This document shows positions 23,501 through 37,555 of a stretch of 64,000 bases of DNA, piece after piece. Position numbers and translations under genes: made by a program. The DNA comes from Ecdyonurus torrentis (Eukaryota > Arthropoda > Insecta > Ephemeroptera > Heptageniidae), in contig CASGGR010000056.1 in NCBI GenBank assembly GCA_949318235.1, positions 124,001 to 188,000 of the forward strand, read 5' to 3'. Position 1 is the stretch's first letter. Each line of letters begins with the position of its first letter. The notes below the pieces were generated by a model. That model saw only the letters and a list, made by a program, of their open reading frames with translations, made no database searches and had not been told where the DNA came from.

Positions 23501-25547
23501 ATTTGGTTCTTGAAATAGAAACTTTGTTTCAAGACTTGGTTTGGCTACATGATGAGTGAAAACTAAAATTGTCAATAACCCAAAAAGTATGCGTCGGAGC
23601 AAAAAACTTCAAGACATCTTTTTTGTAGAGAATTAAAAAAGCTATGTTTTGAGTAAAATTTGATGTCTGTAGCATTCTTAGTTTTTGAGAAATCATCAAA
23701 ACTAGTTTTATTCGTGTAAAAAGTATGATTTTTATCATTCAATAACATTTGGTTCTTGAAATAGAAACTTTGTTTCATGACTTGGTTTGGCTACATGATG
23801 AGTGAAAACTAAAATTGTCAATAACCCAAAAAGTATGCGTCGGAGCAAAAAACTTCAAGACATCTTTTTTGTAGAGAATTAAAAAAGCTATGTAATGAGT
23901 TAAATTTAGTGACTGTAGCATTCTTAGTTTTTAAGAAATCATCAAAACTAGTTTTATTCGTGTAAAAAGTATAATTTTTATCATTCAATAACATTGGTTC
24001 TTGAAATAGAAACTTTGTTTTATGACTTGGTTTGGCTACATGATGAGTGAAAACTAAAATTGTCAATAACTCAAAAAGTATGCGTCGAAGCAAAAAAGTT
24101 CACGACATCTTTTTTGTAGAGAATTGAAAAAAGCTATGTTTTTAATCAAATTGGATGTCTGTAGCATTCTTAGTATTTAAGAAATCATCAAAACTAGTTT
24201 TATTCGTGTAAAAAGTATGATTTTTATCATTCAATAACATTTGGTTCTTGAAATAGAAACTTTGTTTCATGACTTGGTTTGGCTACATGATGAGTGAAAA
24301 CTAAAATTGTCAATAACCCAAAAAGTATGCGTCGGAGCAAAAAACTTCAAGACATCTTTTTTGTAGAGAATTAAAAAAGCTATGTTTTGAGTAAAATTTG
24401 ATGTCTGTAGCATTCTTAGTTTTTGAGAAATCATCAAAACTAGTTTTATTCGTGTAAAAAGTATAATTTTTATCATTCAATAACATTTGGTTCTTGAAAT
24501 AGAAACTTTGTTTTATGACTTGGTTTGGCTACATGATGAGTGAAAACTAAAATTGTCAATAACTCAAAAAGTATGCGTCGAAGCAAAAAAGTTCACGACA
24601 TCTTTTTTGTAGAGAATTGAAAAAGCTATGTTTTTATTCAAATTGGATGTCTGTAGCATTCTTAGTATTTAAGAAATCATCAAAACTAGTTTTATTCGTG
24701 TAAAAAGTATGATTTTTATCATTCAATTATATTTGGTTCTTGAAATAGAAACTTTGTTTTATGACTTGGTTTGGCTACATGATGAGTGAAAACTAAAATT
24801 GTCAATAACCCAAAAAGTATGCGTCGGAGCAAAAAAGTTCAAGACATCTTTTTTGTAGTCAATTGAAGAAGCTATGTTTTGAGTCAAATTTGATGTCTGT
24901 AGCATTCTTAGTTTTTGAGAAATCATCAAAACTAGTTTTATTCGTGTAAAAAGTATGATTTTTATCATTCAATAACATTTGGTTCTTGAAATAGAAACTT
25001 TGTTTCATGACTAGGTTTGGCTACATGATGAGTGAAAACTAAAATTGTCAATAACCCAAAAAGTATGCGTCGGAGCAAAAAAGTTCAAGACATCTTTTTT
25101 GTAGAGAATTAAAAAAGCTATGTTTTGAGTAAAATTTGATGTCTGTAGCATTCTTAGTTTTTGAGAAATCATCAAAACTAGTTTTATTCGTGTAAAAAGT
25201 ATAATTTTTATCATTCAATAACATTTGGTTCTTGAAATAGAAACTTTGTTTTATGACTTGGTTTGGCTACATGATGAGTGAAAACTAAAATTGTCAATAA
25301 CTCAAAAAGTATGCGTCGAAGCAAAAAAGTTCACGACATCTTTTTTGTAGAGAATTGAAAAAGCTATGTTTTTATTCAAATTGGATGTCTGTAGCATTCT
25401 TAGTATTTAAGAAATCATCAAAACTAGTTTTATTCGTGTAAAAAGTATGATTTTTATCATTCAATTATATTTGGTTCTTGAAATAGAAACTTTGTTTTAT
25501 GACTTGGTTTGGCTACATGATGAGTGAAAACTAAAATTGTCAATAAC
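20514..25547. repeat. Higher-order repeat, 9-mer, 2,214 bp, about 2.3 copies
   Basis: Bases 20514-23333 match 22728-25547 at an offset of 2,214. The limits are the mismatch at 20513 versus 22727 and the one at 23334 (T) versus 25548 (C). The unit contains the first 245/247-bp compensated monomer pair (21659-22150, copied at 23873-24364). It overlaps the end of the 20-mer, so part of the 20-mer sequence was captured in this later duplication. Confidence 0.87.
21659..22150. repeat. First 245-bp + 247-bp compensated monomer pair
   Basis: The monomer at 21659-21903 lacks one T (AACATTGG instead of AACATTTGG, near 21780). The next, 21904-22150, gains one A (GAAAAAAGC instead of GAAAAAGC). The net change is zero, so the array returns to register after 492 bp. 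The 245-bp form occurs 20 times in the window, each time followed by the 247-bp form. The deletions fall in the monomers spanning about 21.7, 23.9, 26.1, 27.6, 29.1, 34.8, 37.2, 38.7, 40.2, 42.1, 44.1, 45.6, 49.3, 50.8, 52.7, 54.7, 56.2, 57.7, 59.4 and 60.9 kb. Confidence 0.94.
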
Positions 25548-25743
25548 CCAAAAAGTATGCGTCGGAGCAAAAAAGTTCAAGACATCTTTTTTGTAGTCAA
25601 TTGAAGAAGCTATGTTTTGAGTCAAATTTGATGTCTGTAGCATTCTTAGTTTTTGAGAAATCATCAAAACTAGTTTTATTCGTGTAAAAAGTATGATTTT
25701 TATCATTCAATAACATTTGGTTCTTGAAATAGAAACTTTGTTT
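24346..25743. repeat. Higher-order repeat, 3-mer, 738 bp, about 1.9 copies
   Basis: Bases 24346-25005 match 25084-25743 at an offset of 738 (3 x 246). The limits are C/G at 24345 versus 25083 and C/T at 25006 versus 25744. The unit carries ATTCAATTATAT and AGTCAATTG, and these are the last occurrences of both markers in the window. It is the smallest multi-monomer duplication of this kind here. Confidence 0.83.
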
Positions 25744-25849
25744 TATGACTTGGTTTGGCTACATGATGAGTGAAAACTAAAATTGTCAATAACTCAAAAA
25801 GTATGCGTCGAAGCAAAAAAGTTCAAGACATCTTTTTTGTAGAGAATTG

Positions 25850-28800
25850 AAAAAGCTATGTTTTGAGTAAAATTTGATGTCTGTAGCATTCTTAGTTTTT
25901 GAGAAATCATCAAAACTAGTTTTATTCGTGTAAAAAGTATGATTTTTATCATTCAATAACATTTGGTTCTTGAAATAGAAACTTTGTTTCATGACTTGGT
26001 TTGGCTACATGATGAGTGAAAACTAAAATTGTCAATAACCCAAAAAGTATGCGTCGGAGCAAAAAACTTCAAGACATCTTTTTTGTAGAGAATTAAAAAA
26101 GCTATGTAATGAGTTAAATTTAGTGACTGTAGCATTCTTAGTTTTTAAGAAATCATCAAAACTAGTTTTATTCGTGTAAAAAGTATAATTTTTATCATTC
26201 AATAACATTGGTTCTTGAAATAGAAACTTTGTTTTATGACTTGGTTTGGCTACATGATGAGTGAAAACTAAAATTGTCAATAACTCAAAAAGTATGCGTC
26301 GAAGCAAAAAAGTTCACGACATCTTTTTTGTAGAGAATTGAAAAAAGCTATGTTTTTAATCAAATTGGATGTCTGTAGCATTCTTAGTATTTAAGAAATC
26401 ATCAAAACTAGTTTTATTCGTGTAAAAAGTATGATTTTTATCATTCAATAACATTTGGTTCTTGAAATAGAAACTTTGTTTCATGACTTGGTTTGGCTAC
26501 ATGATGAGTGAAAACTAAAATTGTCAATAACCCAAAAAGTATGCGTCGGAGCAAAAAAGTTCAAGACATCTTTTTTGTAGAGAATTGAAAAAGCTATGTA
26601 ATGAGTCAAATTTAGTGACTGTAGTATTCTTAGTTTTTAAGAAATCATCAAAACTAGTTTTAATCGTGTAAAAAGTATGATTTTTATCATTCAATAACAT
26701 TTGGTTCTTGAAATAGAAACTTTGTTTCATGACTAGGTTTGGCTACATGATGAGTGAAAACTAAAATTGTCAATAACTCAAAAAGTATGCGTCGAAGCAA
26801 AAAAGTTCACGACATCTTTTTTGTAGAGAATTGAAAAAAGCTATGTTTTTAATCAAATTGGATGTCTGTAGCATTCTTAGTATTTAAGAAATCATCAAAA
26901 CTAGTTTTATTCGTGTAAAAAGTATGATTTTTATCATTCAATAACATTTGGTTCTTGAAATAGAAACTTTGTTTCATGACTTGGTTTGGCTACATGATGA
27001 GTGAAAACTAAAATTGTCAATAACCCAAAAAGTATGCGTCGGAGCAAAAAAGTTTAAGATTTCTTTTTTGTAGAGAATTAAAAAAGCTATGTTTTGAGTT
27101 TAATTGGATGTCTGTAGCATTCTTAGTATTTGAGAAATCATCAAAACTAGTTTTAATCGTGTAAAAAGTATGATTTTTATCATTCAATAACATTTGGTTC
27201 TTGAAATAGAAACTTTGTTTCAAGACTTGGTTTGGCTACATGATGAGTGAAAACTAAAATTGTCAATAACCCAAAAAGTATGCGTCGGAGCAAAAAACTT
27301 CAAGACATCTTTTTTGTAGAGAATTAAAAAAGCTATGTTTTGAGTAAAATTTGATGTCTGTAGCATTCTTAGTTTTTGAGAAATCATCAAAACTAGTTTT
27401 ATTCGTGTAAAAAGTATGATTTTTATCATTCAATAACATTTGGTTCTTGAAATAGAAACTTTGTTTCATGACTTGGTTTGGCTACATGATGAGTGAAAAC
27501 TAAAATTGTCAATAACCCAAAAAGTATGCGTCGGAGCAAAAAACTTCAAGACATCTTTTTTGTAGAGAATTAAAAAAGCTATGTAATGAGTTAAATTTAG
27601 TGACTGTAGCATTCTTAGTTTTTAAGAAATCATCAAAACTAGTTTTATTCGTGTAAAAAGTATAATTTTTATCATTCAATAACATTGGTTCTTGAAATAG
27701 AAACTTTGTTTTATGACTTGGTTTGGCTACATGATGAGTGAAAACTAAAATTGTCAATAACTCAAAAAGTATGCGTCGAAGCAAAAAAGTTCACGACATC
27801 TTTTTTGTAGAGAATTGAAAAAAGCTATGTTTTTAATCAAATTGGATGTCTGTAGCATTCTTAGTATTTAAGAAATCATCAAAACTAGTTTTATTCGTGT
27901 AAAAAGTATGATTTTTATCATTCAATAACATTTGGTTCTTGAAATAGAAACTTTGTTTCATGACTTGGTTTGGCTACATGATGAGTGAAAACTAAAATTG
28001 TCAATAACCCAAAAAGTATGCGTCGGAGCAAAAAAGTTCAAGACATCTTTTTTGTAGAGAATTGAAAAAGCTATGTAATGAGTCAAATTTAGTGACTGTA
28101 GTATTCTTAGTTTTTAAGAAATCATCAAAACTAGTTTTAATCGTGTAAAAAGTATGATTTTTATCATTCAATAACATTTGGTTCTTGAAATAGAAACTTT
28201 GTTTCATGACTAGGTTTGGCTACATGATGAGTGAAAACTAAAATTGTCAATAACCCAAAAAGTATGCGTCGGAGCAAAAAAGTTTAAGATTTCTTTTTTG
28301 TAGAGAATTAAAAAAGCTATGTTTTGAGTTTAATTTGATGTCTGTAGCATTCTTAGTTTTTGAGAAATCATCAAAACTAGTTTTATTCGTGTAAAAAGTA
28401 TGATTTTTATCATTCAATAACATTTGGTTCTTGAAATAGAAACTTTGTTTCATGACTTGGTTTGGCTACATGATGAGTGAAAACTAAAATTGTCAATAAC
28501 CCAAAAAGTATGCGTCGGAGCAAAAAAGTTCAAGACATCTTTTTTGTAGACAATTGAAGAAGCTATGTTTTGGGTCAAATTTGATGTCTGTAGCATTCTT
28601 AGTTTTTGAGAAATCATCAAAACTAGTTTTATTCGTGTAAAAAGTATGATTTTTATCATTCAATAACATTTGGTTCTTGAAATAGAAACTTTGTTTCATG
28701 ACTTGGTTTGGCTACATGATGAGTGAAAACTAAAATTGTCAATAACTCAAAAAGTATGCGTCGAAGCAAAAAAGTTCAAGACATCTTTTTTGTAGAGAAT

Positions 28801-29730
28801 TGAAAAAGCTATGTTTTGAGTAAAATTTGATGTCTGTAGCATTCTTAGTTTTTGAGAAATCATCAAAACTAGTTTTATTCGTGTAAAAAGTATGATTTTT
28901 ATCATTCAATAACATTTGGTTCTTGAAATAGAAACTTTGTTTCATGACTTGGTTTGGCTACATGATGAGTGAAAACTAAAATTGTCAATAACCCAAAAAG
29001 TATGCGTCGGAGCAAAAAACTTCAAGACATCTTTTTTGTAGAGAATTAAAAAAGCTATGTAATGAGTTAAATTTAGTGACTGTAGCATTCTTAGTTTTTA
29101 AGAAATCATCAAAACTAGTTTTATTCGTGTAAAAAGTATAATTTTTATCATTCAATAACATTGGTTCTTGAAATAGAAACTTTGTTTTATGACTTGGTTT
29201 GGCTACATGATGAGTGAAAACTAAAATTGTCAATAACTCAAAAAGTATGCGTCGAAGCAAAAAAGTTCACGACATCTTTTTTGTAGAGAATTGAAAAAAG
29301 CTATGTTTTTAATCAAATTGGATGTCTGTAGCATTCTTAGTATTTAAGAAATCATCAAAACTAGTTTTATTCGTGTAAAAAGTATGATTTTTATCATTCA
29401 ATAACATTTGGTTCTTGAAATAGAAACTTTGTTTCATGACTTGGTTTGGCTACATGATGAGTGAAAACTAAAATTGTCAATAACCCAAAAAGTATGCGTC
29501 GGAGCAAAAAAGTTCAAGACATCTTTTTTGTAGAGAATTGAAAAAGCTATGTAATGAGTCAAATTTAGTGACTGTAGTATTCTTAGTTTTTAAGAAATCA
29601 TCAAAACTAGTTTTAATCGTGTAAAAAGTATGATTTTTATCATTCAATAACATTTGGTTCTTGAAATAGAAACTTTGTTTCATGACTAGGTTTGGCTACA
29701 TGATGAGTGAAAACTAAAATTGTCAATAAC
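25850..29730. repeat. 928-bp cassette in three copies at 1,477- and 1,476-bp steps
   Basis: Bases 25850-26777 recur at 27327-28254 and 28803-29730. The cassette is four monomers long in part: the 245/247-bp pair flanked by an AAATTTGATG-type monomer and a TAATGAGTCAAATTTAG-type monomer. What lies between copies differs, so this is a shuffled cassette and not a clean higher-order repeat. By monomer order the same cassette recurs near 34.5, 38.4, 39.9, 45.3, 49.0, 50.5, 55.9, 57.4, 59.1 and 60.6 kb. Confidence 0.8.
26825..27071. repeat. First unpaired 247-bp monomer (A6 insertion alone)
   Basis: This monomer has the GAAAAAAGC insertion, but the monomer before it is a full 246 bp. There are 18 such unpaired copies, with the insertion near 26.8, 29.8, 34.2, 36.7, 38.1, 40.9, 41.6, 43.6, 45.0, 47.0, 47.5, 48.7, 51.4, 52.2, 54.1, 55.6, 58.3 and 61.5 kb. 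Together with the 8-bp insertion and the two +1 changes they explain the net gain of 28 bp over 260 x 246. Confidence 0.92.
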
Positions 29731-30544
29731 TCAAAAAGTATGCGTCGAAGCAAAAAAGTTCACGACATCTTTTTTGTAGAGAATTGAAAAAAGCTATGTT
29801 TTTAATCAAATTGGATGTCTGTAGCATTCTTAGTATTTAAGAAATCATCAAAACTAGTTTTATTCGTGTAAAAAGTATGATTTTTATCATTCAATAACAT
29901 TTGGTTCTTGAAATAGAAACTTTGTTTCATGACTTGGTTTGGCTACATGATGAGTGAAAACTAAAATTGTCAATAACCCAAAAAGTATGCGTCGGAGCAA
30001 AAAAGTTCAAGACATCTTTTTTGTAGAGAATTGAAAAAGCTATGTAATGAGTCAAATTTAGTGACTGTAGTATTCTTAGTTTTTAAGAAATCATCAAAAC
30101 TAGTTTTAATCGTGTAAAAAGTATGATTTTTATCATTCAATAACATTTGGTTCTTGAAATAGAAACTTTGTTTCATGACTAGGTTTGGCTACATGATGAG
30201 TGAAAACTAAAATTGTCAATAACCCAAAAAGTATGCGTCGGAGCAAAAAAGTTTAAGATTTCTTTTTTGTAGAGAATTAAAAAAGCTATGTTTTGAGTTT
30301 AATTGGATGTCTGTAGCATTCTTAGTATTTGAGAAATCATCAAAACTAGTTTTAATCGTGTAAAAAGTATGATTTTTATCATTCAATAACATTTGGTTCT
30401 TGAAATAGAAACTTTGTTTCAAGACTTGGTTTGGCTACATGATGAGTGAAAACTAAAATTGTCAATAACCCAAAAAGTATGCGTCGGAGCAAAAAACTTC
30501 AAGACATCTTTTTTGTAGAGAATTAAAAAAGCTATGTTTTGAGT
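27102..30544. repeat. Distant copy of the 13-mer unit
   Basis: Bases 27102-30544 match 55653-59095 at an offset of 28,551. Bases 26983-30544 match 58733-62294 at an offset of 31,750. The order of 13 monomer types, including two compensated 245/247 pairs and one unpaired 247-bp monomer, is the same in all three places. Limits are the mismatches at 26982 versus 58732 and at 30545 versus 59096 and 62295. Copies 28 to 32 kb apart imply large-scale duplication or exchange across the array. Confidence 0.85.
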
Positions 30545-33524
30545 CAAATTTAGTGACTGTAGTATTCTTAGTTTTTAAGAAATCATCAAAACTAGTTTTA
30601 ATCGTGTAAAAAGTATGATTTTTATCATTCAATAACATTTGGTTCTTGAAATAGAAACTTTGTTTCATGACTAGGTTTGGCTACATGATGAGTGAAAACT
30701 AAAATTGTCAATAACCCAAAAAGTATGCGTCGGAGCAAAAAAGTTTAAGATTTCTTTTTTGTAGAGAATTAAAAAAGCTATGTTTTGAGTTTAATTTGAT
30801 GTCTGTAGCATTCTTAGTTTTTGAGAAATCATCAAAACTAGTTTTATTCGTGTAAAAAGTATGATTTTTATCATTCAATAACATTTGGTTCTTGAAATAG
30901 AAACTTTGTTTCATGACTTGGTTTGGCTACATGATGAGTGAAAACTAAAATTGTCAATAACCCAAAAAGTATGCGTCGGAGCAAAAAAGTTCAAGACATC
31001 TTTTTTGTAGACAATTGAAGAAGCTATGTTTTGGGTCAAATTTGATGTCTGTAGCATTCTTAGTTTTTGAGAAATCATCAAAACTAGTTTTATTCGTGTA
31101 AAAAGTATGATTTTTATCATTCAATAACATTTGGTTCTTGAAATAGAAACTTTGTTTCATGACTTGGTTTGGCTACATGATGAGTGAAAACTAAAATTGT
31201 CAATAACTCAAAAAGTATGCGTCGAAGCAAAAAAGTTCAAGACATCTTTTTTGTAGAGAATTGAAAAAGCTATGTTTTGAGTAAAATTTGATGTCTGTAG
31301 CATTCTTAGTTTTTGAGAAATCATCAAAACTAGTTTTATTCGTGTAAAAAGTATGATTTTTATCATTCAATAACATTTGGTTCTTGAAATTGAAACTTTG
31401 TTTTATGACTTGGTTTGGCTACATGATGAGTGAAAACTAAAATTGTCAATAACCCAAAAAGTATGCGTCGGAGCAAAAAAGTTCAAGACATCTTTTTTGT
31501 AGAGAATTGAAAAAGCTATGTAATTAGTCAAATTTAGTGACTGTAGTATTTTTAGTTTTTAAGAAATCATCAAAACTAGTTTTAATCGTGTAAAAAGTAT
31601 GATTTTTATCATTCAATAACATTTGGTTCTTGAAATAGAAACTTTGTTTCATGACTAGGTTTGGCTACATGATGAGTGAAAACTAAAATTGTCAATAACC
31701 CAAAAAGTATGCGTCGGAGCAAAAAAGTTTAAGATTTCTTTTTTGTAGAGAATTAAAAAAGCTATGTTTTGAGTTTAATTGGATGTCTGTAGCATTCTTA
31801 GTATTTGAGAAATCATCAAAACTAGTTTTAATCGTGTAAAAAGTATGATTTTTATCATTCAATAACATTTGGTTCTTGAAATAGAAACTTTGTTTCAAGA
31901 CTTGGTTTGGCTACATGATGAGTGAAAACTAAAATTGTCAATAACCCAAAAAGTATGCGTCGGAGCAAAAAACTTCAAGACATCTTTTTTGTAGAGAATT
32001 AAAAAAGCTATGTTTTGAGTAAAATTTGATGTCTGTAGCATTCTTAGTTTTTGAGAAATCATCAAAACTAGTTTTATTCGTGTAAAAAGTATGATTTTTA
32101 TCATTCAATAACATTTGGTTCTTGAAATAGAAACTTTGTTTCATGACTTGGTTTGGCTACATGATGAGTGAAAACTAAAATTGTCAATAACCCAAAAAGT
32201 ATGCGTCGGAGCAAAAAAGTTCAAGACATCTTTTTTGTAGAGAATTGAAAAAGCTATGTAATGAGTCAAATTTAGTGACTGTAGTATTCTTAGTTTTTAA
32301 GAAATCATCAAAACTAGTTTTAATCGTGTAAAAAGTATGATTTTTATCATTCAATAACATTTGGTTCTTGAAATAGAAACTTTGTTTCATGACTAGGTTT
32401 GGCTACATGATGAGTGAAAACTAAAATTGTCAATAACCCAAAAAGTATGCGTCGGAGCAAAAAAGTTTAAGATTTCTTTTTTGTAGAGAATTAAAAAAGC
32501 TATGTTTTGAGTTTAATTTGATGTCTGTAGCATTCTTAGTTTTTGAGAAATCATCAAAACTAGTTTTATTCGTGTAAAAAGTATGATTTTTATCATTCAA
32601 TAACATTTGGTTCTTGAAATAGAAACTTTGTTTCATGACTTGGTTTGGCTACATGATGAGTGAAAACTAAAATTGTCAATAACCCAAAAAGTATGCGTCG
32701 GAGCAAAAAAGTTCAAGACATCTTTTTTGTAGACAATTGAAGAAGCTATGTTTTGGGTCAAATTTGATGTCTGTAGCATTCTTAGTTTTTGAGAAATCAT
32801 CAAAACTAGTTTTATTCGTGTAAAAAGTATGATTTTTATCATTCAATAACATTTGGTTCTTGAAATAGAAACTTTGTTTCATGACTTGGTTTGGCTACAT
32901 GATGAGTGAAAACTAAAATTGTCAATAACTCAAAAAGTATGCGTCGAAGCAAAAAAGTTCAAGACATCTTTTTTGTAGAGAATTGAAAAAGCTATGTTTT
33001 GAGTAAAATTTGATGTCTGTAGCATTCTTAGTTTTTGAGAAATCATCAAAACTAGTTTTATTCGTGTAAAAAGTATGATTTTTATCATTCAATAACATTT
33101 GGTTCTTGAAATTGAAACTTTGTTTTATGACTTGGTTTGGCTACATGATGAGTGAAAACTAAAATTGTCAATAACCCAAAAAGTATGCGTCGGAGCAAAA
33201 AAGTTCAAGACATCTTTTTTGTAGAGAATTGAAAAAGCTATGTAATTAGTCAAATTTAGTGACTGTAGTATTTTTAGTTTTTAAGAAATCATCAAAACTA
33301 GTTTTAATCGTGTAAAAAGTATGATTTTTATCATTCAATAACATTTGGTTCTTGAAATAGAAACTTTGTTTCATGACTAGGTTTGGCTACATGATGAGTG
33401 AAAACTAAAATTGTCAATAACCCAAAAAGTATGCGTCGGAGCAAAAAAGTTTAAGATTTCTTTTTTGTAGAGAATTAAAAAAGCTATGTTTTGAGTTTAA
33501 TTGGATGTCTGTAGCATTCTTAGT
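30540..33524. repeat. Higher-order repeat, 7-mer, 1,722 bp, about 1.7 copies
   Basis: Bases 30540-31802 match 32262-33524 at an offset of 1,722 (7 x 246). Two unusual markers are duplicated: GAAATTGAAAC (near 31389 and 33111) and TAATTAGTCAAATTT with GTATTTTTAG (near 31531 and 33253). The second is found nowhere else in the core that I saw. Limits are the mismatches at 30539 versus 32261 and 31803 versus 33525. Confidence 0.85.
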
Positions 33525-33574
33525 TTTTGAGAAATCATCAAAACTAGTTTTAATCGTGTAAAAAGTATGATTTC

Positions 33575-36500
33575 TATCATTCAATAACATTTGGTTCTTG
33601 AAATAGAAACTTTGTTTTATGTCTTGGTTTGGCTACATGATGAGTGAAAACTAAAATTGTCAATAACCCAAAAAGTATGCGTCGGAGCAAAAAAGTTCAA
33701 GACATCTTTTTTGTAGAGAATTGAAAAAGCTATGTTATGAGTAAAATTTGATGTCTGTAGCATTATTAGTTTTTAAGAAATCAACAAAACTAGTTTTATT
33801 CGTGTAAAAAGTATAATTTTTATCATTCAATAACATTTGGTTCTTGAAATAGAAACTTTGTTTTATGACTTGGTTTGGCTACATGATGAGTGAAAACTAA
33901 AATTGTCAATAACTCAAAAAGTATGCGTCGAAGCAAAAAAGTTCACGACATCTTTTTTGTAGAGAATTGAAAAAGCTATGTTTTTAATCAAATTGGATGT
34001 CTGTAGCATTCTTAGTTTTTGAGAAATCATCAAAACTAGTTTTAATCGTGTAAAAAGTATGATTTCTATCATTCAATAACATTTGGTTCTTGAAATAGAA
34101 ACTTTGTTTCATGTCTTGGTTTGGCTACATGATGAGTGAAAACTAAAATTGTCAATAACTCAAAAAGTATGCGTCGAAGCAAAAAAGTTCACGACATCTT
34201 TTTTGTAGAGAATTGAAAAAAGCTATGTTTTTAATCAAATTGGATGTCTGTAGCATTCTTAGTATTTGAGAAATCATCAAAACTAGTTTTAATCGTGTAA
34301 AAAGTATGATTTTTATCATTCAATAACATTTGGTTCTTGAAATAGAAACTTTGTTTCAAGACTTGGTTTGGCTACATGATGAGTGAAAACTAAAATTGTC
34401 AATAACCCAAAAAGTATGCGTCGGAGCAAAAAACTTCAAGACATCTTTTTTGTAGAGAATTAAAAAAGCTATGTTTTGAGTAAAATTTGATGTCTGTAGC
34501 ATTCTTAGTTTTTGAGAAATCATCAAAACTAGTTTTATTCGTGTAAAAAGTATGATTTTTATCATTCAATAACATTTGGTTCTTGAAATAGAAACTTTGT
34601 TTCATGACTTGGTTTGGCTACATGATGAGTGAAAACTAAAATTGTCAATAACCCAAAAAGTATGCGTCGGAGCAAAAAACTTCAAGACATCTTTTTTGTA
34701 GAGAATTAAAAAAGCTATGTAATGAGTTAAATTTAGTGACTGTAGCATTCTTAGTTTTTAAGAAATCATCAAAACTAGTTTTATTCGTGTAAAAAGTATA
34801 ATTTTTATCATTCAATAACATTGGTTCTTGAAATAGAAACTTTGTTTTATGACTTGGTTTGGCTACATGATGAGTGAAAACTAAAATTGTCAATAACTCA
34901 AAAAGTATGCGTCGAAGCAAAAAAGTTCACGACATCTTTTTTGTAGAGAATTGAAAAAAGCTATGTTTTTAATCAAATTGGATGTCTGTAGCATTCTTAG
35001 TATTTAAGAAATCATCAAAACTAGTTTTATTCGTGTAAAAAGTATGATTTTTATCATTCAATAACATTTGGTTCTTGAAATAGAAACTTTGTTTCATGAC
35101 TTGGTTTGGCTACATGATGAGTGAAAACTAAAATTGTCAATAACCCAAAAAGTATGCGTCGGAGCAAAAAAGTTCAAGACATCTTTTTTGTAGAGAATTG
35201 AAAAAGCTATGTAATGAGTCAAATTTAGTGACTGTAGTATTCTTAGTTTTTAAGAAATCATCAAAACTAGTTTTAATCGTGTAAAAAGTATGATTTTTAT
35301 CATTCAATAACATTTGGTTCTTGAAATAGAAACTTTGTTTCATGACTAGGTTTGGCTACATGATGAGTGAAAACTAAAATTGTCAATAACCCAAAAAGTA
35401 TGCGTCGGAGCAAAAAAGTTTAAGATTTCTTTTTTGTAGAGAATTAAAAAAGCTATGTTTTGAGTTTAATTTGATGTCTGTAGCATTCTTAGTTTTTGAG
35501 AAATCATCAAAACTAGTTTTATTCGTGTAAAAAGTATGATTTTTATCATTCAATAACATTTGGTTCTTGAAATAGAAACTTTGTTTCATGACTTGGTTTG
35601 GCTACATGATGAGTGAAAACTAAAATTGTCAATAACCCAAAAAGTATGCGTCGGAGCAAAAAAGTTCAAGACATCTTTTTTGTAGACAATTGAAGAAGCT
35701 ATGTTTTGGGTCAAATTTGATGTCTGTAGCATTCTTAGTTTTTGAGAAATCATCAAAACTAGTTTTATTCGTGTAAAAAGTATGATTTTTATCATTCAAT
35801 AACATTTGGTTCTTGAAATAGAAACTTTGTTTCATGACTTGGTTTGGCTACATGATGAGTGAAAACTAAAATTGTCAATAACTCAAAAAGTATGCGTCGA
35901 AGCAAAAAAGTTCAAGACATCTTTTTTGTAGAGAATTGAAAAAGCTATGTTTTGAGTAAAATTTGATGTCTGTAGCATTCTTAGTTTTTGAGAAATCATC
36001 AAAACTAGTTTTATTCGTGTAAAAAGTATGATTTTTATCATTCAATAACATTTGGTTCTTGAAATAGAAACTTTGTTTTATGTCTTGGTTTGGCTACATG
36101 ATGAGTGAAAACTAAAATTGTCAATAACCCAAAAAGTATGCGTCGGAGCAAAAAAGTTCAAGACATCTTTTTTGTAGAGAATTGAAAAAGCTATGTTATG
36201 AGTAAAATTTGATGTCTGTAGCATTATTAGTTTTTAAGAAATCAACAAAACTAGTTTTATTCGTGTAAAAAGTATAATTTTTATCATTCAATAACATTTG
36301 GTTCTTGAAATAGAAACTTTGTTTTATGACTTGGTTTGGCTACATGATGAGTGAAAACTAAAATTGTCAATAACTCAAAAAGTATGCGTCGAAGCAAAAA
36401 AGTTCACGACATCTTTTTTGTAGAGAATTGAAAAAGCTATGTTTTTAATCAAATTGGATGTCTGTAGCATTCTTAGTTTTTGAGAAATCATCAAAACTAG

Positions 36501-37555
36501 TTTTAATCGTGTAAAAAGTATGATTTCTATCATTCAATAACATTTGGTTCTTGAAATAGAAACTTTGTTTCATGTCTTGGTTTGGCTACATGATGAGTGA
36601 AAACTAAAATTGTCAATAACTCAAAAAGTATGCGTCGAAGCAAAAAAGTTCACGACATCTTTTTTGTAGAGAATTGAAAAAAGCTATGTTTTTAATCAAA
36701 TTGGATGTCTGTAGCATTCTTAGTATTTGAGAAATCATCAAAACTAGTTTTAATCGTGTAAAAAGTATGATTTTTATCATTCAATAACATTTGGTTCTTG
36801 AAATAGAAACTTTGTTTCAAGACTTGGTTTGGCTACATGATGAGTGAAAACTAAAATTGTCAATAACCCAAAAAGTATGCGTCGGAGCAAAAAACTTCAA
36901 GACATCTTTTTTGTAGAGAATTAAAAAAGCTATGTTTTGAGTAAAATTTGATGTCTGTAGCATTCTTAGTTTTTGAGAAATCATCAAAACTAGTTTTATT
37001 CGTGTAAAAAGTATGATTTTTATCATTCAATAACATTTGGTTCTTGAAATAGAAACTTTGTTTCATGACTTGGTTTGGCTACATGATGAGTGAAAACTAA
37101 AATTGTCAATAACCCAAAAAGTATGCGTCGGAGCAAAAAACTTCAAGACATCTTTTTTGTAGAGAATTAAAAAAGCTATGTAATGAGTTAAATTTAGTGA
37201 CTGTAGCATTCTTAGTTTTTAAGAAATCATCAAAACTAGTTTTATTCGTGTAAAAAGTATAATTTTTATCATTCAATAACATTGGTTCTTGAAATAGAAA
37301 CTTTGTTTTATGACTTGGTTTGGCTACATGATGAGTGAAAACTAAAATTGTCAATAACTCAAAAAGTATGCGTCGAAGCAAAAAAGTTCACGACATCTTT
37401 TTTGTAGAGAATTGAAAAAAGCTATGTTTTTAATCAAATTGGATGTCTGTAGCATTCTTAGTATTTAAGAAATCATCAAAACTAGTTTTATTCGTGTAAA
37501 AAGTATGATTTTTATCATTCAATAACATTTGGTTCTTGAAATAGAAACTTTGTTT
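33575..37555. repeat. Higher-order repeat, 10-mer, 2,461 bp, about 1.6 copies
   Basis: Bases 33575-35094 match 36036-37555 at an offset of 2,461, ten monomers plus one base from an unpaired 247-bp copy. Limits are C/T at 33574 versus 36035 and C/T at 35095 versus 37556. The ATGTCTTGG variant first appears here (near 33618) and marks the array from this point to about 55.5 kb. Confidence 0.84.
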